Assembly (NCBI RefSeq): GCF_052857255.1
Contig: NC_135505.1
Span: 24,514,269-24,578,268, forward strand
Length of the DNA: 64,000 nt
Direction: 5' to 3'
Source of the DNA: Amblyomma americanum
Taxonomy: Eukaryota; Arthropoda; Arachnida; Ixodida; Ixodidae
Below the pieces are notes generated by a model. The model made no database searches, was not told the origin of the DNA, and worked only from the letters and a program-made list of their open reading frames with translations. Below are positions 34,636 to 44,984 of this stretch, in pieces; position 1 is the stretch's first letter, and each line of letters starts with the position of its first letter. The position numbers and the translations under genes are program-made.

Positions 34636-36106
34636 AACTTGGCTGATATGTGTTGGAACCGCTGAGACCTGAAAATCGCCAGGAGACTGGAGTTCGGGGC
34701 AGGATGTGTCTCTGACCCGTCAACAGCCGACCTTGCTAAGTAATCAGCCACCTCATTTGAATGAATACCAGCATGGCCAGGGACCAAAACAAAACGGACC
34801 TCCATCAAAGTGCATGAAACAAAAAATCACAAAAAACGGCTCGGAGAATCTTTTTGTGATCTTTCAAGGGAGACTAAAACTGACAAGCAGTCAGCGAGAA
34901 TAACAATGTGAGACACATGATAGAATTTTGTGCAGGGCCAATCCAAGAGCCAACAATTCTGCAAAGAATATAGAAATATAATCAGGGATGCGGACAAAAT
35001 AGCTCCAGGCCAAATCCTGCGAAAAGATGCCAACTGCAGCTTTTTGGCAGCAGACGGAGGCATCGGTAGAAAGCACCGTATGATAGGGGTGTGATCAAAG
35101 AGAAGGCTGTTTAAAATGTTTGCCGGCATGTGTTTCGCACGAGATGGGAAGATGTGGTCAAAATGTAATTCCACTGCTGCCGGCGTGTCAACAACCCACT
35201 GCTAAGAACTGAGATCAACACCAATCGGTGTTAAAAGGTTCTGCATTAGCATAATTTGTGGCATTTGATACCATGGCCAATGATGAGAAAAGAATAAGGG
35301 CAGCTAAGACACAAAAGTAGAAGTACTGACATCAGTCACCGGGTCCGAAGACCTGACGAAAGTTCGCACTGTATTTGAAAGCGGGAACTTAGACCAGGAA
35401 TACGGGCTTCCAGATAAAGCAGGCCGTTTGAAACTGATTTTGGGAGACCAAGGCAGAGACGTAGAGCGCGCCTTTCCAGTAAGACTAAGGGTTGAATCTT
35501 TTAGTTTGCACTACCAAAGAACAGAATGCAACCAAATTCAAGTGTAGGTCTTACATAGGCTTTGTATAGTAACAATAATGTGTTGCGGCACATCCCAAAC
35601 TTTTTATTGGGGATTCTTGTCAGCTGGCCTACAGCGCGTTCTCCTTTAGACACACTGTTCTTTGTATGAAGGCTCCAATCTAATGCTGAGTGATAAGTAA
35701 CACCTAGATATTTAACGGATTCCACTTGTGGAATCAGGTTAGGGCGATGGACTAATGAAATTTGTAAAGGCGTGTCTGGAGGAAATATCAAAACGCTGCA
35801 CTTGTCAACATTCAGGGTTAAATTAATACCGTGCAACCATACTCTAAGAGCATCCAAATATCCCTGCAAAATGTGGTAAAGGGGGTGGACATCCCTGGCC
35901 GAGTCTAAAAAAGCTTTGTCATCTCCATACAAAAAAACTGTTTTAGTATCAGGATGAATGGGGAAGCCACTAACCAAAAGGAGCGTGGATAGCACCAACC
36001 CTTGCAGCACACCTCTTGATTGATAATATGTATTAGAACATAGGATTCCCTCAGTGCAATAAAAGTACCTTTCCTTCAGAAATTCAGAAATCCACGCGTA
36101 AATGTG
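34636..36106 (-). pseudogene. Minus-strand RNase H LINE: RT to RNase H
   Basis: Minus strand, 36106 to 34636. LNHIYAWISEFLKERYFYC is followed by GVLQGLVLSTLLL (the GVPQGSVLSP block with changes) and FLYGDDKAFLDS (catalytic box YGDD, about 35920), then LTLNVDKCSVLIF, ESVKYLGVTYHSALDW and LLLLYKAYVRPTLEFG, where the frame stops at 35501. RNase H is at about 34800-34700: VRFVLVPGHAGIHSNEVADY, with the His and acidic positions. A CR1-like tail abuts the left part of the RT at 36107, so the endonuclease is missing. The C-terminus lies across the CR1 insertion at 30170-29850. Confidence 0.78.
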
Positions 36107-36560
36107 GTTCAATTTCAATTTCAATTTATTTACCATGTATACATGGTGAGGGTCGAGGGAGAAAAGCCAGAATTTGTGGCTTGACATGCTCCTCGGCCCT
36201 CACATTGCAGGGGAGCAGGCAACATACATACACAAAAATCATCAGAAAAGACAATGAGGAAATGAAGCGTACACAAAAAAAATGATGACAAAAAAGCAAC
36301 AAAAAACATGTCATTGATTATTCAAATCAGGTCAACACTTTATGCAACGAAAGAGATAAGGAAGTAGTGAAAGCATGATGGAATCTAAAAAGTAGCACAT
36401 AAATCCTGTATATTTTTACGCCATGCTCGTGATACATCAAATTTTACGCCATGAAACTTATTTAAAAGACGAGGCAGCGTGTTTGCTAGGCTATATGTAC
36501 CATATATTGTGCGGCATGTTGGAATATGCCATAGTTCGCTATGTCTGCTAGGGTAAACAT
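36107..36560 (-). repeat. CR1-like LINE 3' end, third stem-loop copy
   Basis: Minus-strand tail ending in (ATTGAA)n at 36107-36128. Hairpin ACCATG/CATGGT (36132-36137 with 36142-36147). Outer stem 12 bp (36147-36158 with 36191-36202, one G-U) around AAGCCA/TGGCTT (36164-36169 with 36177-36182). The upstream UTR runs to about 36560 with no coding left. It joins directly to the RT of the element at 34636-36106. Confidence 0.8.
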
Positions 36561-37100
36561 GTACATTTAGCGAAAGGTGTGCCGTGTAAGTGCTGCATAG
36601 CTGGCAGTCCGCAAACCACTCGACTCTCCGTGTCTGACATCAAACCTCGCTCCATTTGCTTCCGTTGTGACGTAGCGACATCTGCCGCCTAATACTGAAT
36701 CAGTGTGACAGCGCCCAAGGCTTTTCCTGCGAACGTCAGCTCTAACGCTGTCGCCTTTAATAAGGATTTTCCGCCTGGACTCCGAGGCGAGCAGACGTGC
36801 GTTCGATGGCCCCGTCGACAACGGCCGCTCAAACCCAACCTTGGCCTACGGTCATCAAACCTTCTGCTGGAATCAGCTACGCAAGGAAAACAACGTCCGA
36901 AAAAACCGAAACATCCAAGGCAGGCCCAATGTTTCGCCATTTTGACTTATAAACTTAAACTCCGGCGGACCACGTGGCAACGCAAGGGCTAACGCTAGGC
37001 ATTCCAGAACAGACACCCCCGACGGCACGCGTCCGGTCCGAGCATGAGCAGCATGACGGAAACTGCGTAGAGAGAAAATATCGTTACGAAAACGACCATA
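36561..37100. other. Unassigned stretch before LTR pair
   Basis: A frame near 36807-36935 begins MAPSTTAAQTQPWPTVIKPS and could be the start of a LINE ORF1, but it stops after about 45 codons. Otherwise no gene. Confidence 0.3.
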
Positions 37101-37803
37101 CTGGCAAGGGCGCGGTACGGAGCGTTCGCGCTAAGCCAGCGGCCATTAAATAATCTCATTGCCATCAGTCAACCCGTCTCATTATTCGGCAGGCCGCCAC
37201 GTAACATTTGGTGTCAGGTGCGGAGTTCATCGCCATTCAGGTCCTGGACCTGCGGCGCATGCGACAGCCTTGGTCGTCGGCCGTGAGTTCTTGGCCTGCG
37301 TCGCCTGGCCATGCCCCAGCCTTTCAGACCCGAACCGATCTCGCCGTTCTTCCGCCCGCCCCGTCCACCGCCCAGACCACTCGGCACGGCGAACTGAACC
37401 TGACGCAAGGACCCCACCTGCCGACCCCACCGACCCGAGACGCTGCCTACACGTGACGACACCATTCCCCTGCCCATGCCGTTCAGCGCGTCCTGGGGCC
37501 TCGGCCGACTGCTCTTGGTGACCTGTGGCCAAGAAGCTTCACGGACCAGGAATCATTCAGCCATCTCCTTCATCGTGGCGGCCAGCATCTTATCACTTTT
37601 TCCACCCTGTCCCACCATCCCCTGAAGCCTATCACCATTTCGCGCGTCTCTTTGTGACCGATCGGGACGATCGCTCGGTGGCCTCGGGTAGACGAAGCTG
37701 GCAGTGGCGCGGGACGAAGCGCTCGCGCTACGGCAGCGGCCATTAAATCATCTCATTGCCATTAGTCAACGCCTCTCACTGTTCGGCTGTCCGTCACGTA
37801 ACA
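37101..37803 (+). mobile_element. Miniature LTR element (TRIM-like)
   Basis: Two direct repeats of about 106 bp (37101-37206 and 37698-37803) share GGCCATTAAAT, ATCTCATTGCCAT, AGTCAAC and end in CACGTAACA. Directly after the left copy is TTTGGTGTCAGGTGCGG, which looks like a primer-binding site of the TTTGGTG type used by Gypsy-group elements. The 491 bp interior has no gag or pol; frames there are proline/arginine-rich and without domains. The right copy differs at about 15-20 percent of sites, so it is old or formed by deletion. Confidence 0.6.
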
Positions 37804-38309
37804 ATATGGACACCGCAGAGAGGAAACAGGAGAATGGTTCACAACAAAAAATAAAACCGCATCATGCCCCTCGAAGAGGAAGAACGAGCTGCCAACAGAA
37901 ATGAGGAAAAAAAATGGCAGTGGCTTAACTGAGCTAACCCTGGAATTCCGCGAAAAGCAAGTATGCTTTCTAAGCGTCTGAGGCTCGTCCATGGCAGCTC
38001 CGCTACACGCTCGTGACAGCCGTTCTGTATGTACTCACACGACCACGTGGCTATAACGTGGTATAACATGGTCTTAACACCCCCATCGGATGTCCTCATG
38101 AGGCTTCAGATCACCCCATCGATTCTTCTTAAGGTCAGAGGACACCTGAGAGGTTATACAATATCAAAGGTCAACAAACGTCAGGGGTCAAGGATTCGAT
38201 AGCATAACTGTACCACATATGGTCATACACGGCTATCCTTGGTTGGGCTAAAGGTAGTTGAAGGCCGTCGTGCTGCCTAGCCGAAGGCTGCTTTACCTAG
38301 CGTAGAGAT
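37804..38309. other. Unassigned stretch
   Basis: No gene recognised. Several AGGTCA-type half-sites occur at about 38130-38195, similar to the cluster at 1202-1325. Confidence 0.35.
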
Positions 38310-38880
38310 GCGGGAGAGAGAAACTTCATTTGGTGAGAGGAATTAATCGGTCCCCACACGACCCCACTACACTCAAGTGTTTATGTAACTAAGGTCCATA
38401 ACACTGACAGCCCGGCCGGTGGCGACGGTCTGCACGCCCGGGTCCTCCGAATGCAGCAGGGTCTTCCAGCCCTCCCAGGTCTTGAGGTCCTCTAGGCCGC
38501 ACGGGGGAGGGTCCGCCGTGCAGAAGGAGAGGATGTGGAGGGAAGAGGCGAAGGGTTCAGGGCACAAGGTGCAGGCAGGAGTGCGGAAGGAGGGAGGGTT
38601 TTGGGCTAGGGTAAGGGGTTAGGGAAGTGTGTGTGTCTGTAGTTTGCGCCAGAGTGCTGTGTGTTCGTTATTTAGTGAAAAGTGGGGCGGGGGTAGATCT
38701 GGCGCGAGGCTCTGTAGGCCAGCGGCATCCCGCTGAACGAGTGCATTCGCTCCCTCGCGAATCCCCATCCGAGGCCACCTGAACCCGGTTTAAAGAACCT
38801 CGGGCTAAAAAGTTGGCAGCCTCGTTTCCGGAATTCCCGGAGCGCTTTCCGCTTCAAAACAGCGAGTCCCAATGCCGGCG
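38310..38880 (-). pseudogene. LINE 3' end: RNase H tail and C-terminus
   Basis: Minus strand from about 38880: LREFRKRGCQLFSPRFFKPG and frame changes through NEAANFLARG-like sequence of RNase H. CTADPPPCGLEDLKTWEGWK and LLHSEDPGVQTVATGRAVSV follow at 38560-38400. That C-terminal block matches the DPPPRGQHAISSWEDWEVLL segment at 8650-8720. The tail near 38318 reads CACCAAATGAAGTTTCTCTC. Everything upstream of RNase H is missing. Confidence 0.7.
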
Positions 38881-38899
38881 ATAGGAAGAAGGTTAGGGG

Positions 38900-41130
38900 C
38901 TAAGTCGGTAGAGAAGCAGACCACAAGAAATCTGACTGAAGCCTATATAATAATAATATGCACTCAGGTCAGAGTCAACTGCCGCCTCTCGGGTGGGATG
39001 ATGGATCTGGCTGAGTCAATCGCCAGCGCTGCACTCAAGAACGCCCAGGACATTTTCTCGGCAAAAAAAGCAACAATCCACAGGTATCGAAACCACTAGC
39101 GAAGAGCGTGGAATAAAATACGGAGCTCTGCGCTCTGTTCTCCACGGTGAAGAGGAGATAGAAGTTAAGGCCTACCGAGCGATACCGGAAGATTGTGTTA
39201 GGAAAGTCGTCCACGTCATCACCTCACGCTACTCAAACGAAGAGCTCCTGGAGCGCATACTTGGCATAACGGAGAACCCCCCAGTGCTCGGCGTCCACAG
39301 ACTGGGAGCCAACTCAGCAACCCTACTCATCCTCTTCGAAGATCAGCATGTACCGCGCCGGGTAAATCCATCCCCCTTTGCGCAAAGGTCGGTCCTGTAT
39401 ATATAAAAAAATATATCAGGTGTGCACGCATGCGGCCGCCTGGGACATCGAGAGGACGTCTGTTCAGATCCAAAGAAAGTAAAGGGCCACGGATGCGGGA
39501 CGGAAAAGCCAGAAGAAGGTCACGTATTCGAGCCGAAGTGCCAGCTAGGCGAGAAAGAATACCCTCTCGGCGACAAGAAATGCGAGAGATGTGCAGGACT
39601 CCATACATCACCTAGAAGCAATGGTGAGAGAAAAACACTTAAAGAAGAACAGCTACAATCAGCTGACGCAAAACGAAGCGAAAAGGGGGACCTCCTGGGA
39701 CCAGAGGAGGTTCCCGAGACCAACGAAAATCTACGATATCGAGCAGCAACGCCTACGAAGCAAGGAACGAGCACTTTCAGAGGCTGGAGGTAACAGCCCA
39801 TAGAAGACGCTGTCCGAGCTCCGGGACCAGGAGGACGCTCCAGCTCCATGACGAGAAGGCGATCCAGCTCGGAGTCCCGGTCGGACTCTCCTAACTCTGG
39901 ATACGGCACCCGAGATCCCAAGAACCCATGGTGCCCAGCCGTCCGAAGGCGCACCCCGAGCGGCGACCACTAAGCGGTGAGCTTCGCTAGCGACGCATCC
40001 CATGCAGCAAATAAGAGAAAATAATAGGTAATAAGAACGGAAAACTGGGCGAGTTGGTAGGGAGTCATGTTTAATTGCGCAAAGAAACGAAGACAGAGTA
40101 CAAGAAGGCACGACACGAGCGCAGACTATAAACTGATTTTTTATTCAAGGAAAAAGGGCTATATATGTATAGTGTTTGCGTTTTCGGTTTTTAGCATGTT
40201 TTTCCGCGGGATGAAGATACATATATAGGCCTTTTTCCTTGAATAAAAAATCAGTTGATTGTCTGCGCTCGTGCCGTGCCTTCTTGTTCTCTGTCTTCGT
40301 TTCTTTGTGCAGTTAAACATGAATAATAGGTATTTTGGAAAAGGAATACAGAGAACTTAAAGAAGCGACAAACTACAGAAATTAAAAGTCTGGAAACTTA
40401 AGAGTATCCCCACCTCCTCCTAGGAAGCAGGTACCTCTAAAACAAACAGAAAAACAGACACCTTCCCCTGCAGCACCTAAGACTGCGGTCGCGAAGCCTA
40501 AGGCGATGGAAGAAAAGGAGGAGAAAATGATCTCTGAACCATCTGGGCCACCACCGCAGGAACGCAAGGGGGGCGAAACGGATCCATTGGTAGCACTAAA
40601 TCTCAGCATCACAGTAGACGGTTAAACTGTGCCAGAGGTCGAACAGATTAGAATCCTAGGGCTTTTTCTACAATTCTACGGATATAATGGTACAACAGTT
40701 AAGGAAGACAATTACACCGTACAGGTAACTGGGATATTCAGAAGAGGCGCGTTCAAGGGTCGGGGCCTAAAACTGCCTATATAGCCCCTAAAACTGATGC
40801 AGACCTAAATTATCAGCCGCGTATGCTATGCCGCTCCATATCTGAACATTAGGACAGCGGAAAAACACTGAACAGACGCACTGATCAGGCGATGCGTAAA
40901 GAAGGCGCTGGGGCTTCCCATTACTGCCTCAACGGATCGCCTCCTCGAAATGGGGGTGCATAATAATTGGACTGAACTGGCGGAAGCAGTGCATATGGCG
41001 CAGCTAGAAAGATTGAGCCGAACTAACACGGGCAGAAGAATCCTGGTTTGGCTGGGGCTGCAATCAGAGAGGGGGCGAGCGACAAAACAGACATTCCCTA
41101 AAATGTCGATTCAGCTCGCACTGACGGACA
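38900..41130 (+). pseudogene. Internally deleted LINE: ORF1 then RT thumb
   Basis: ORF1 pieces: EIEVKAYRAIPEDCVRKVVH (39158), LLERILGITENPPVLGVHRL, then the zinc-knuckle area HACGRLGHREDVC (39426) and CERCAGLH. A charged, coiled C-terminus follows, interrupted by a foldback insertion at 40031-40321. After 40600 the text becomes ITVDG...IRILGLFLQ, LIRRCVKKALGLPITASTDR and LLEMGVHNNWTELAEAVHMA, which is RT thumb of the same kind of element. Endonuclease and RT fingers/palm are absent, so a large internal deletion joined ORF1 to the end of RT. Confidence 0.75.
40031..40321. mobile_element. Foldback element with 11 bp target duplication
   Basis: Arms 40066-40198 and 40202-40321 are inverted copies: CATGTTTAATTGCGCAAAGA against the reverse of TTTGTGCAGTTAAACATG, continuing through GAAGGCACGACACGAGCGC and ACTGATTTTTTATTCAAGG. 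A unique 35 bp piece (40031-40065, with CTGGGCGAGTTGGT) sits only on the left. AATAATAGGTA flanks the whole unit (40020-40030 and 40322-40332). Inverted terminal repeats plus a one-sided short extension are reported for Penelope-like retroelements; the identification is tentative. No coding capacity. Confidence 0.8.
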
Positions 41131-41892
41131 GGGGCCAGGAGCTGCTGGGAACATATGGGTCCCGTAACTATGCTGGGAACGTATGGGTCCCGTGGAACCA
41201 CCCCGTCTGGTGCCTGCGTGCACCACCAATTTCGGGCCAAATAAATGTTGATTCATCATGTTTTCGCTTCTCTCGAACGCGGAAAGATGGCGCCACACGA
41301 GGGGTGCCTGCCTAGTCGCCGAGCTTCGGTGTCGCGGCGTGTACGTGCGCTTTGTTAAACAGAATGTTTGAACCTTCTGTCGACGCAAAATAATTTTGGG
41401 CGACCTCGTGTTTTACTTGCCTAAATGCATTAATGGGTAGAAGATCAGCGAGGACGCTGCTCTGCGATCCTTCCGAGCTCGTTATCGAAATGCGTCCACT
41501 GCAAAGTTTTTTCGCTGATACGCACGAATGCTAAGAGCATCGTCAGCTATACCGACTCTTACATGTAAAATGTCGGCCATCAGGCATATTACCCAGATTT
41601 AGGCCAAACAGCCTAGGTGTATGTTCAGACATTGTTTGAGCAGTGTAATGCGCTAACGCTGTGAGATGATGCCAGCCGTGTTGAAAACCATGGCTAACTT
41701 CGGCCAACTGGAGTTCTTTGATGTGCAGAGACATATCAAAGCGTTTCCGCATTTCACGTGCAAGGGAAATAGTCCCTCCGCAGCCAGGAATAGAACACCA
41801 CGCTCTTGTGCTGCGTTGCGGAGCGCCTCCAGCGCTGTACGAAGGAGCTCAGCGACCGAAAAAAAAGAACAACTGTGCATTTGCGACGTTTT
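41131..41892. other. No clear gene; possible unrecognised exon
   Basis: At 41140-41195 a 26 bp unit (GCTGGGAACATATGGGTCCC) is nearly repeated in tandem. On the minus strand (about 41800-41562) a frame reads GGTISLAREMRKRFDMSL then HIKELQLAEVSHGFQHGWHH and ends near a GTAAGA donor-like site at 41564-41559. It looks protein-like but I do not recognise it, and it has no matching partner exon here. Confidence 0.25.
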
Positions 41893-42010
41893 AACCGTTT
41901 ATGGTTTAATGTGGGTTTAACTCCCCAAAGCGACTCGGCCCATGAGGAATGCTATAGTGATAGACAATTGAAATTCCTACCCCCTGGGGTTCTTTAACGC
42001 GCACTCACAT
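41893..42010 (-). repeat. Ruka-type SINE remnant
   Basis: GGTTTAATGTGGGTTTAACTCC, AAGCGACTCGGCCCATGAGG and GGGGTTCTTTAACGCGCACT match the reversed body of the SINEs at 9199 and 21365. The tRNA head is missing and many bases differ, so it is an old fragment. Confidence 0.75.
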
Positions 42011-42964
42011 GGCGACTAGGGGAGTGCGCTTTTAGCTAAGCGACGCAAAAACGGTTAATGGGAATTCCCCTGGCATTCCTGCTGTCAAGCACACCTTTAC
42101 ACCGGCACCGACGATGCTGAGCTGTTGTCTCCCTCATGGCAAGAGTGGCGTGCACACGCAGAGGTATAATACCTACGCGACTCCAAACCGCGATTGGCGG
42201 ATGTCAGTTGAAAATAATTGCAGTTGGCATGGTAAAACACCTTGGTGACCTCAATAATTTTGCGCCACGAAATCCTCCAACCAGCGTTCTAGGGCACGGC
42301 AAATTATGCAGCTTAATATTTGTTATAAGCTTACCGGCATGCCTTCTGCCTTTCATACCATCACGTTTTGTTGCACCAAAATATAGGGCGGGGGGAAACT
42401 TACCACGAAATCGCCGAGCGAACTTAACTGCTTCGCTTCCATGGGATGTACACGTAACGCTCAGCACCTATAGAATGTTAAGTACCCGGACTAGTGCTCA
42501 AGAGAACAAGCTTTGATCATCAAACACGCATGATGAACTCCAGCTACGTGTGCGCAGTTTCTTCTGAGTGATCCATGCTGGATCGGCGTATTTCTGCCTT
42601 TCACAGGCCATACCCGAACGCAGTGCGGCAGCGGCGGGTGCGAACCGCTTGCTTGCCTGCTTGGCACACGTGGCTGCTGACTGTCGTTTTCTAAGGGGCC
42701 TCCTTGAACTCGCGTCTTTCATCAGAGATCTGGGCCACTCGTGAGAAATACTGGGCACAGAATTCGAAGACAGCATCGGTTTCTTGGGTGCATTTAAAAG
42801 TGACTTGCTATTGAAGTCTGCGTAGTGCGATTTTATATCCTCTGCTCACGAAAGTGCTTTGCAACAGACGTGGTCGCTAGGTTGCAATATTCTATCTGCT
42901 CCGGTGATTGCCTGGCATTAAGGTTCTAGCGAGAAGGCTCCGATGGAGCTTTAAAAAGTGACGC
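42011..42964. other. Unassigned stretch
   Basis: Short frames on both strands without domains; no gene supported. Confidence 0.4.
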
Positions 42965-43240
42965 TTGGTGCTCAGTGGTAGCCCAATGGTTAGGGCGCTC
43001 GGCTACTGATCCGGAGTTCTCGGGTTCGAAACCGACCGCGGTGGCTGCGCTTCGATGAAGGCGAAACGCTAACGTTAGTGCACGCTAAAGATCCCCACGT
43101 GGCCGAAATTATTCCGGAGCCCTCCACTACGGCACCTCTTTCTTCCTTCTTTCACTCCCTCCTTTATCCCTTCCCTTACGGTGCGGTTCAAGTGTCCAAC
43201 GATATATGAGACATACTGCGCCATTTCCGTTCCGCAAAAA
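42965..43240 (+). mobile_element. tRNA-derived SINE with Ruka-like core and a different tail
   Basis: The head has an A-box-like TAGCCCAATGGTTAGGGC and a B box GGGTTCGAAACC (43021-43032). The middle (GATGAAGGCGAAAC, CACGCTAAAGATCCCCACGT, CCGGAGCCCTCCACTACGG) matches the core of the Ruka SINEs. The tail (TTATCCCTTCCCTTACGGTG, CATACTGCGCCATTTCC, then A-run) is unrelated to Ruka. It seems a mosaic SINE, sharing a core with Ruka but with its own head and tail. Confidence 0.8.
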
Positions 43241-44103
43241 AAACAATTATTTACTATTATTATCACTTCCTCCCCCCCCCCCCCCCACAAAAAAAAACAA
43301 TTTTCATTGGTGCGGACAACTCTGGTAGGCCGATCTGCGGCTGGTTACGAAGCACTGGCGTCTAATCGGCCTCTGGAACCAGCTGGATCCCTCCGGTGGG
43401 CAACCGCAACAAGCAACACATTACAGCCACTATGTACATGGGCCGCGACGACCATGCATTGGCGTCGGCTCGCGCCACCATGTGCGTTTGCACAACGATC
43501 ACTGCGGCTGGCCCCAATCCGCGGCACAAAAAATTGAAGGACTTAAGCTTCGTCTTCAAGAGCAGGACACGACAGCCTGTTGTAGCGTTGCAAAGGAATC
43601 CAGGGAATGCCATCGTGCGTTCGGCGTGACGTCCTACCTCGATAATTTAAGGAAAGCAAGCATACCTCGGTGGACACCAGAACCGCACCGTATTGCAATG
43701 AAAGCAATATTAGTTTTAAGGACCGCAAATGACGCCTGTATCACATATCTCGGTGGTCACCAAAACCGCGCCGTAAGGAAGAGCACCCTTCTAATACAAC
43801 ACCGTATTCACTAGACACGTCTGTGTTCATTCCAAAACATCGAGCTTGTGCGACACTGCGATGAAAATGCGCGGTCTGTCCGAGATTACTTCAAAGAAAA
43901 CATATTTAAGCTGCGTAAAGTGTGCAAGGAGCTATGCTTTGGAGATGATGCTATTGAGCTGATGGGAGAGTTGTGTTCCTTGAAACAGTTTTGATTTCCT
44001 CAGGTGAGTGGCACACATGTCAGCTCTTGACATTTGAGAGTGCAGCTGAGAAAATGTGTGATGTGTTGTAAACTGTCAAAACATGCAATAAAGACAAAAA
44101 AAC
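43241..44103. other. Unassigned stretch
   Basis: Starts with a C-run and A-run (about 43267-43300). A frame at 43482-43814 continues after a stop with RDYFKENIFKLRKVCKELC to 43994; it looks protein-like but unknown. GCAATAAAGAC near 44087 could be a polyadenylation signal. No function assigned. Confidence 0.3.
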
Positions 44104-44180
44104 AGCTGGCGTGGCGGAATTGTTAGCGTGCTCGTCTCGCCTCGCACTCCGAAGCCCCTTGCTCGATTCCCCAACTCCAC
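44104..44180 (+). repeat. tRNA-like SINE head
   Basis: GCTGGCGTGGCGGAATTGTT with an A-box pattern and GCTCGATTCCCC in B-box position, about 45 bases apart. This is a tRNA-derived SINE fragment rather than a tRNA gene, because acceptor pairing is lacking. Confidence 0.55.
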
Positions 44181-44658
44181 CAATCTCCTACTCGGTTTTA
44201 TTTATTAATGCTTCTGGTTTTTTTCGCTCATGGCCATCGCCTTTTCTGTGACACGGGGCCCTTCACGTTGTCGCGTTAAAAGCTGGTTCTAGCAAACTTT
44301 GATTGTGCACGGTGCCTACAACACGACGTGGAAGCCGATAACCACACGTCCACACCTTGCCGCATTGTGGCAGCGCAAAACACCGACAAACACAGCTTAA
44401 ACAAAACGGCACCGAAGTCCGCGCAAACTGCGTCCGCCATTCCGCGGCGCCCCTGCATGCACAAAGGGCGAACATGACCTGTACACGCTCTCCGCCGGGG
44501 CGGGCGTGCAGTTTCAAAACCTCAGACAACCGTACACCGTGCGCGAACACCACAGCATCGGTTGTTAACTACGTTAAATAGTAATTAAACCGCATCTATC
44601 TTTTGATTCGTTAATGTGGGGGACCGCACGAGACCGCCCCCGGCGACTCGTTCACTCA

Positions 44659-44796
44659 ACCAGCTTTCTCGAACTGCTAATAGATGGCGCGAAAATCGCA
44701 CCCAGCAGCTCTGATGGACGGTTCGACACGGCTAACTGAACGACAAACCAGCTTTCTCGCACTGCTAACAGATGGCGCGCAAATCGCACCCGGCAG
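44659..44796 (+). repeat. Direct repeat, 88 bp period
   Basis: A block of 50 bp at 44659-44708 (ACCAGCTTTCTCGAACTGCT...) is repeated with four or five differences at 44747-44796. No coding meaning is seen. Confidence 0.8.
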
Positions 44797-44879
44797 AAGA
44801 CCCAGCGACCCAGCTCTGACGGAACAGACAGTTCGCCGTTCGGCACGGATCACTACGCGGGACTACCTTCCTATGGATC

Positions 44880-44974
44880 AGTGAGCCGGATCTCCAAAAG
44901 GACCGCCGCTCACTTTTACTGAGCCATGGCTCACCCGCTCATTTAAAAGAGCGGCTCAGAAGATCCGGCTCACT
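44880..44974. mobile_element. MITE with 14 bp perfect TIR
   Basis: AGTGAGCCGGATCT (44880-44893) is the exact reverse complement of AGATCCGGCTCACT (44961-44974). Internal GAGCGGCTCA-type repeats add further pairing (CCGCTCATTTAAAAGAGCGG). 95 bp, no coding. Superfamily unknown; hAT-like MITEs can look like this. Confidence 0.75.
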
Positions 44975-44984
44975 CCTGAGCGAC

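Noticed and set aside
36807..36935. Start of a LINE ORF1
   Set aside because: Composition is suggestive but the frame stops after about 45 codons and no zinc knuckle or endonuclease follows, so it is kept only as a remark.
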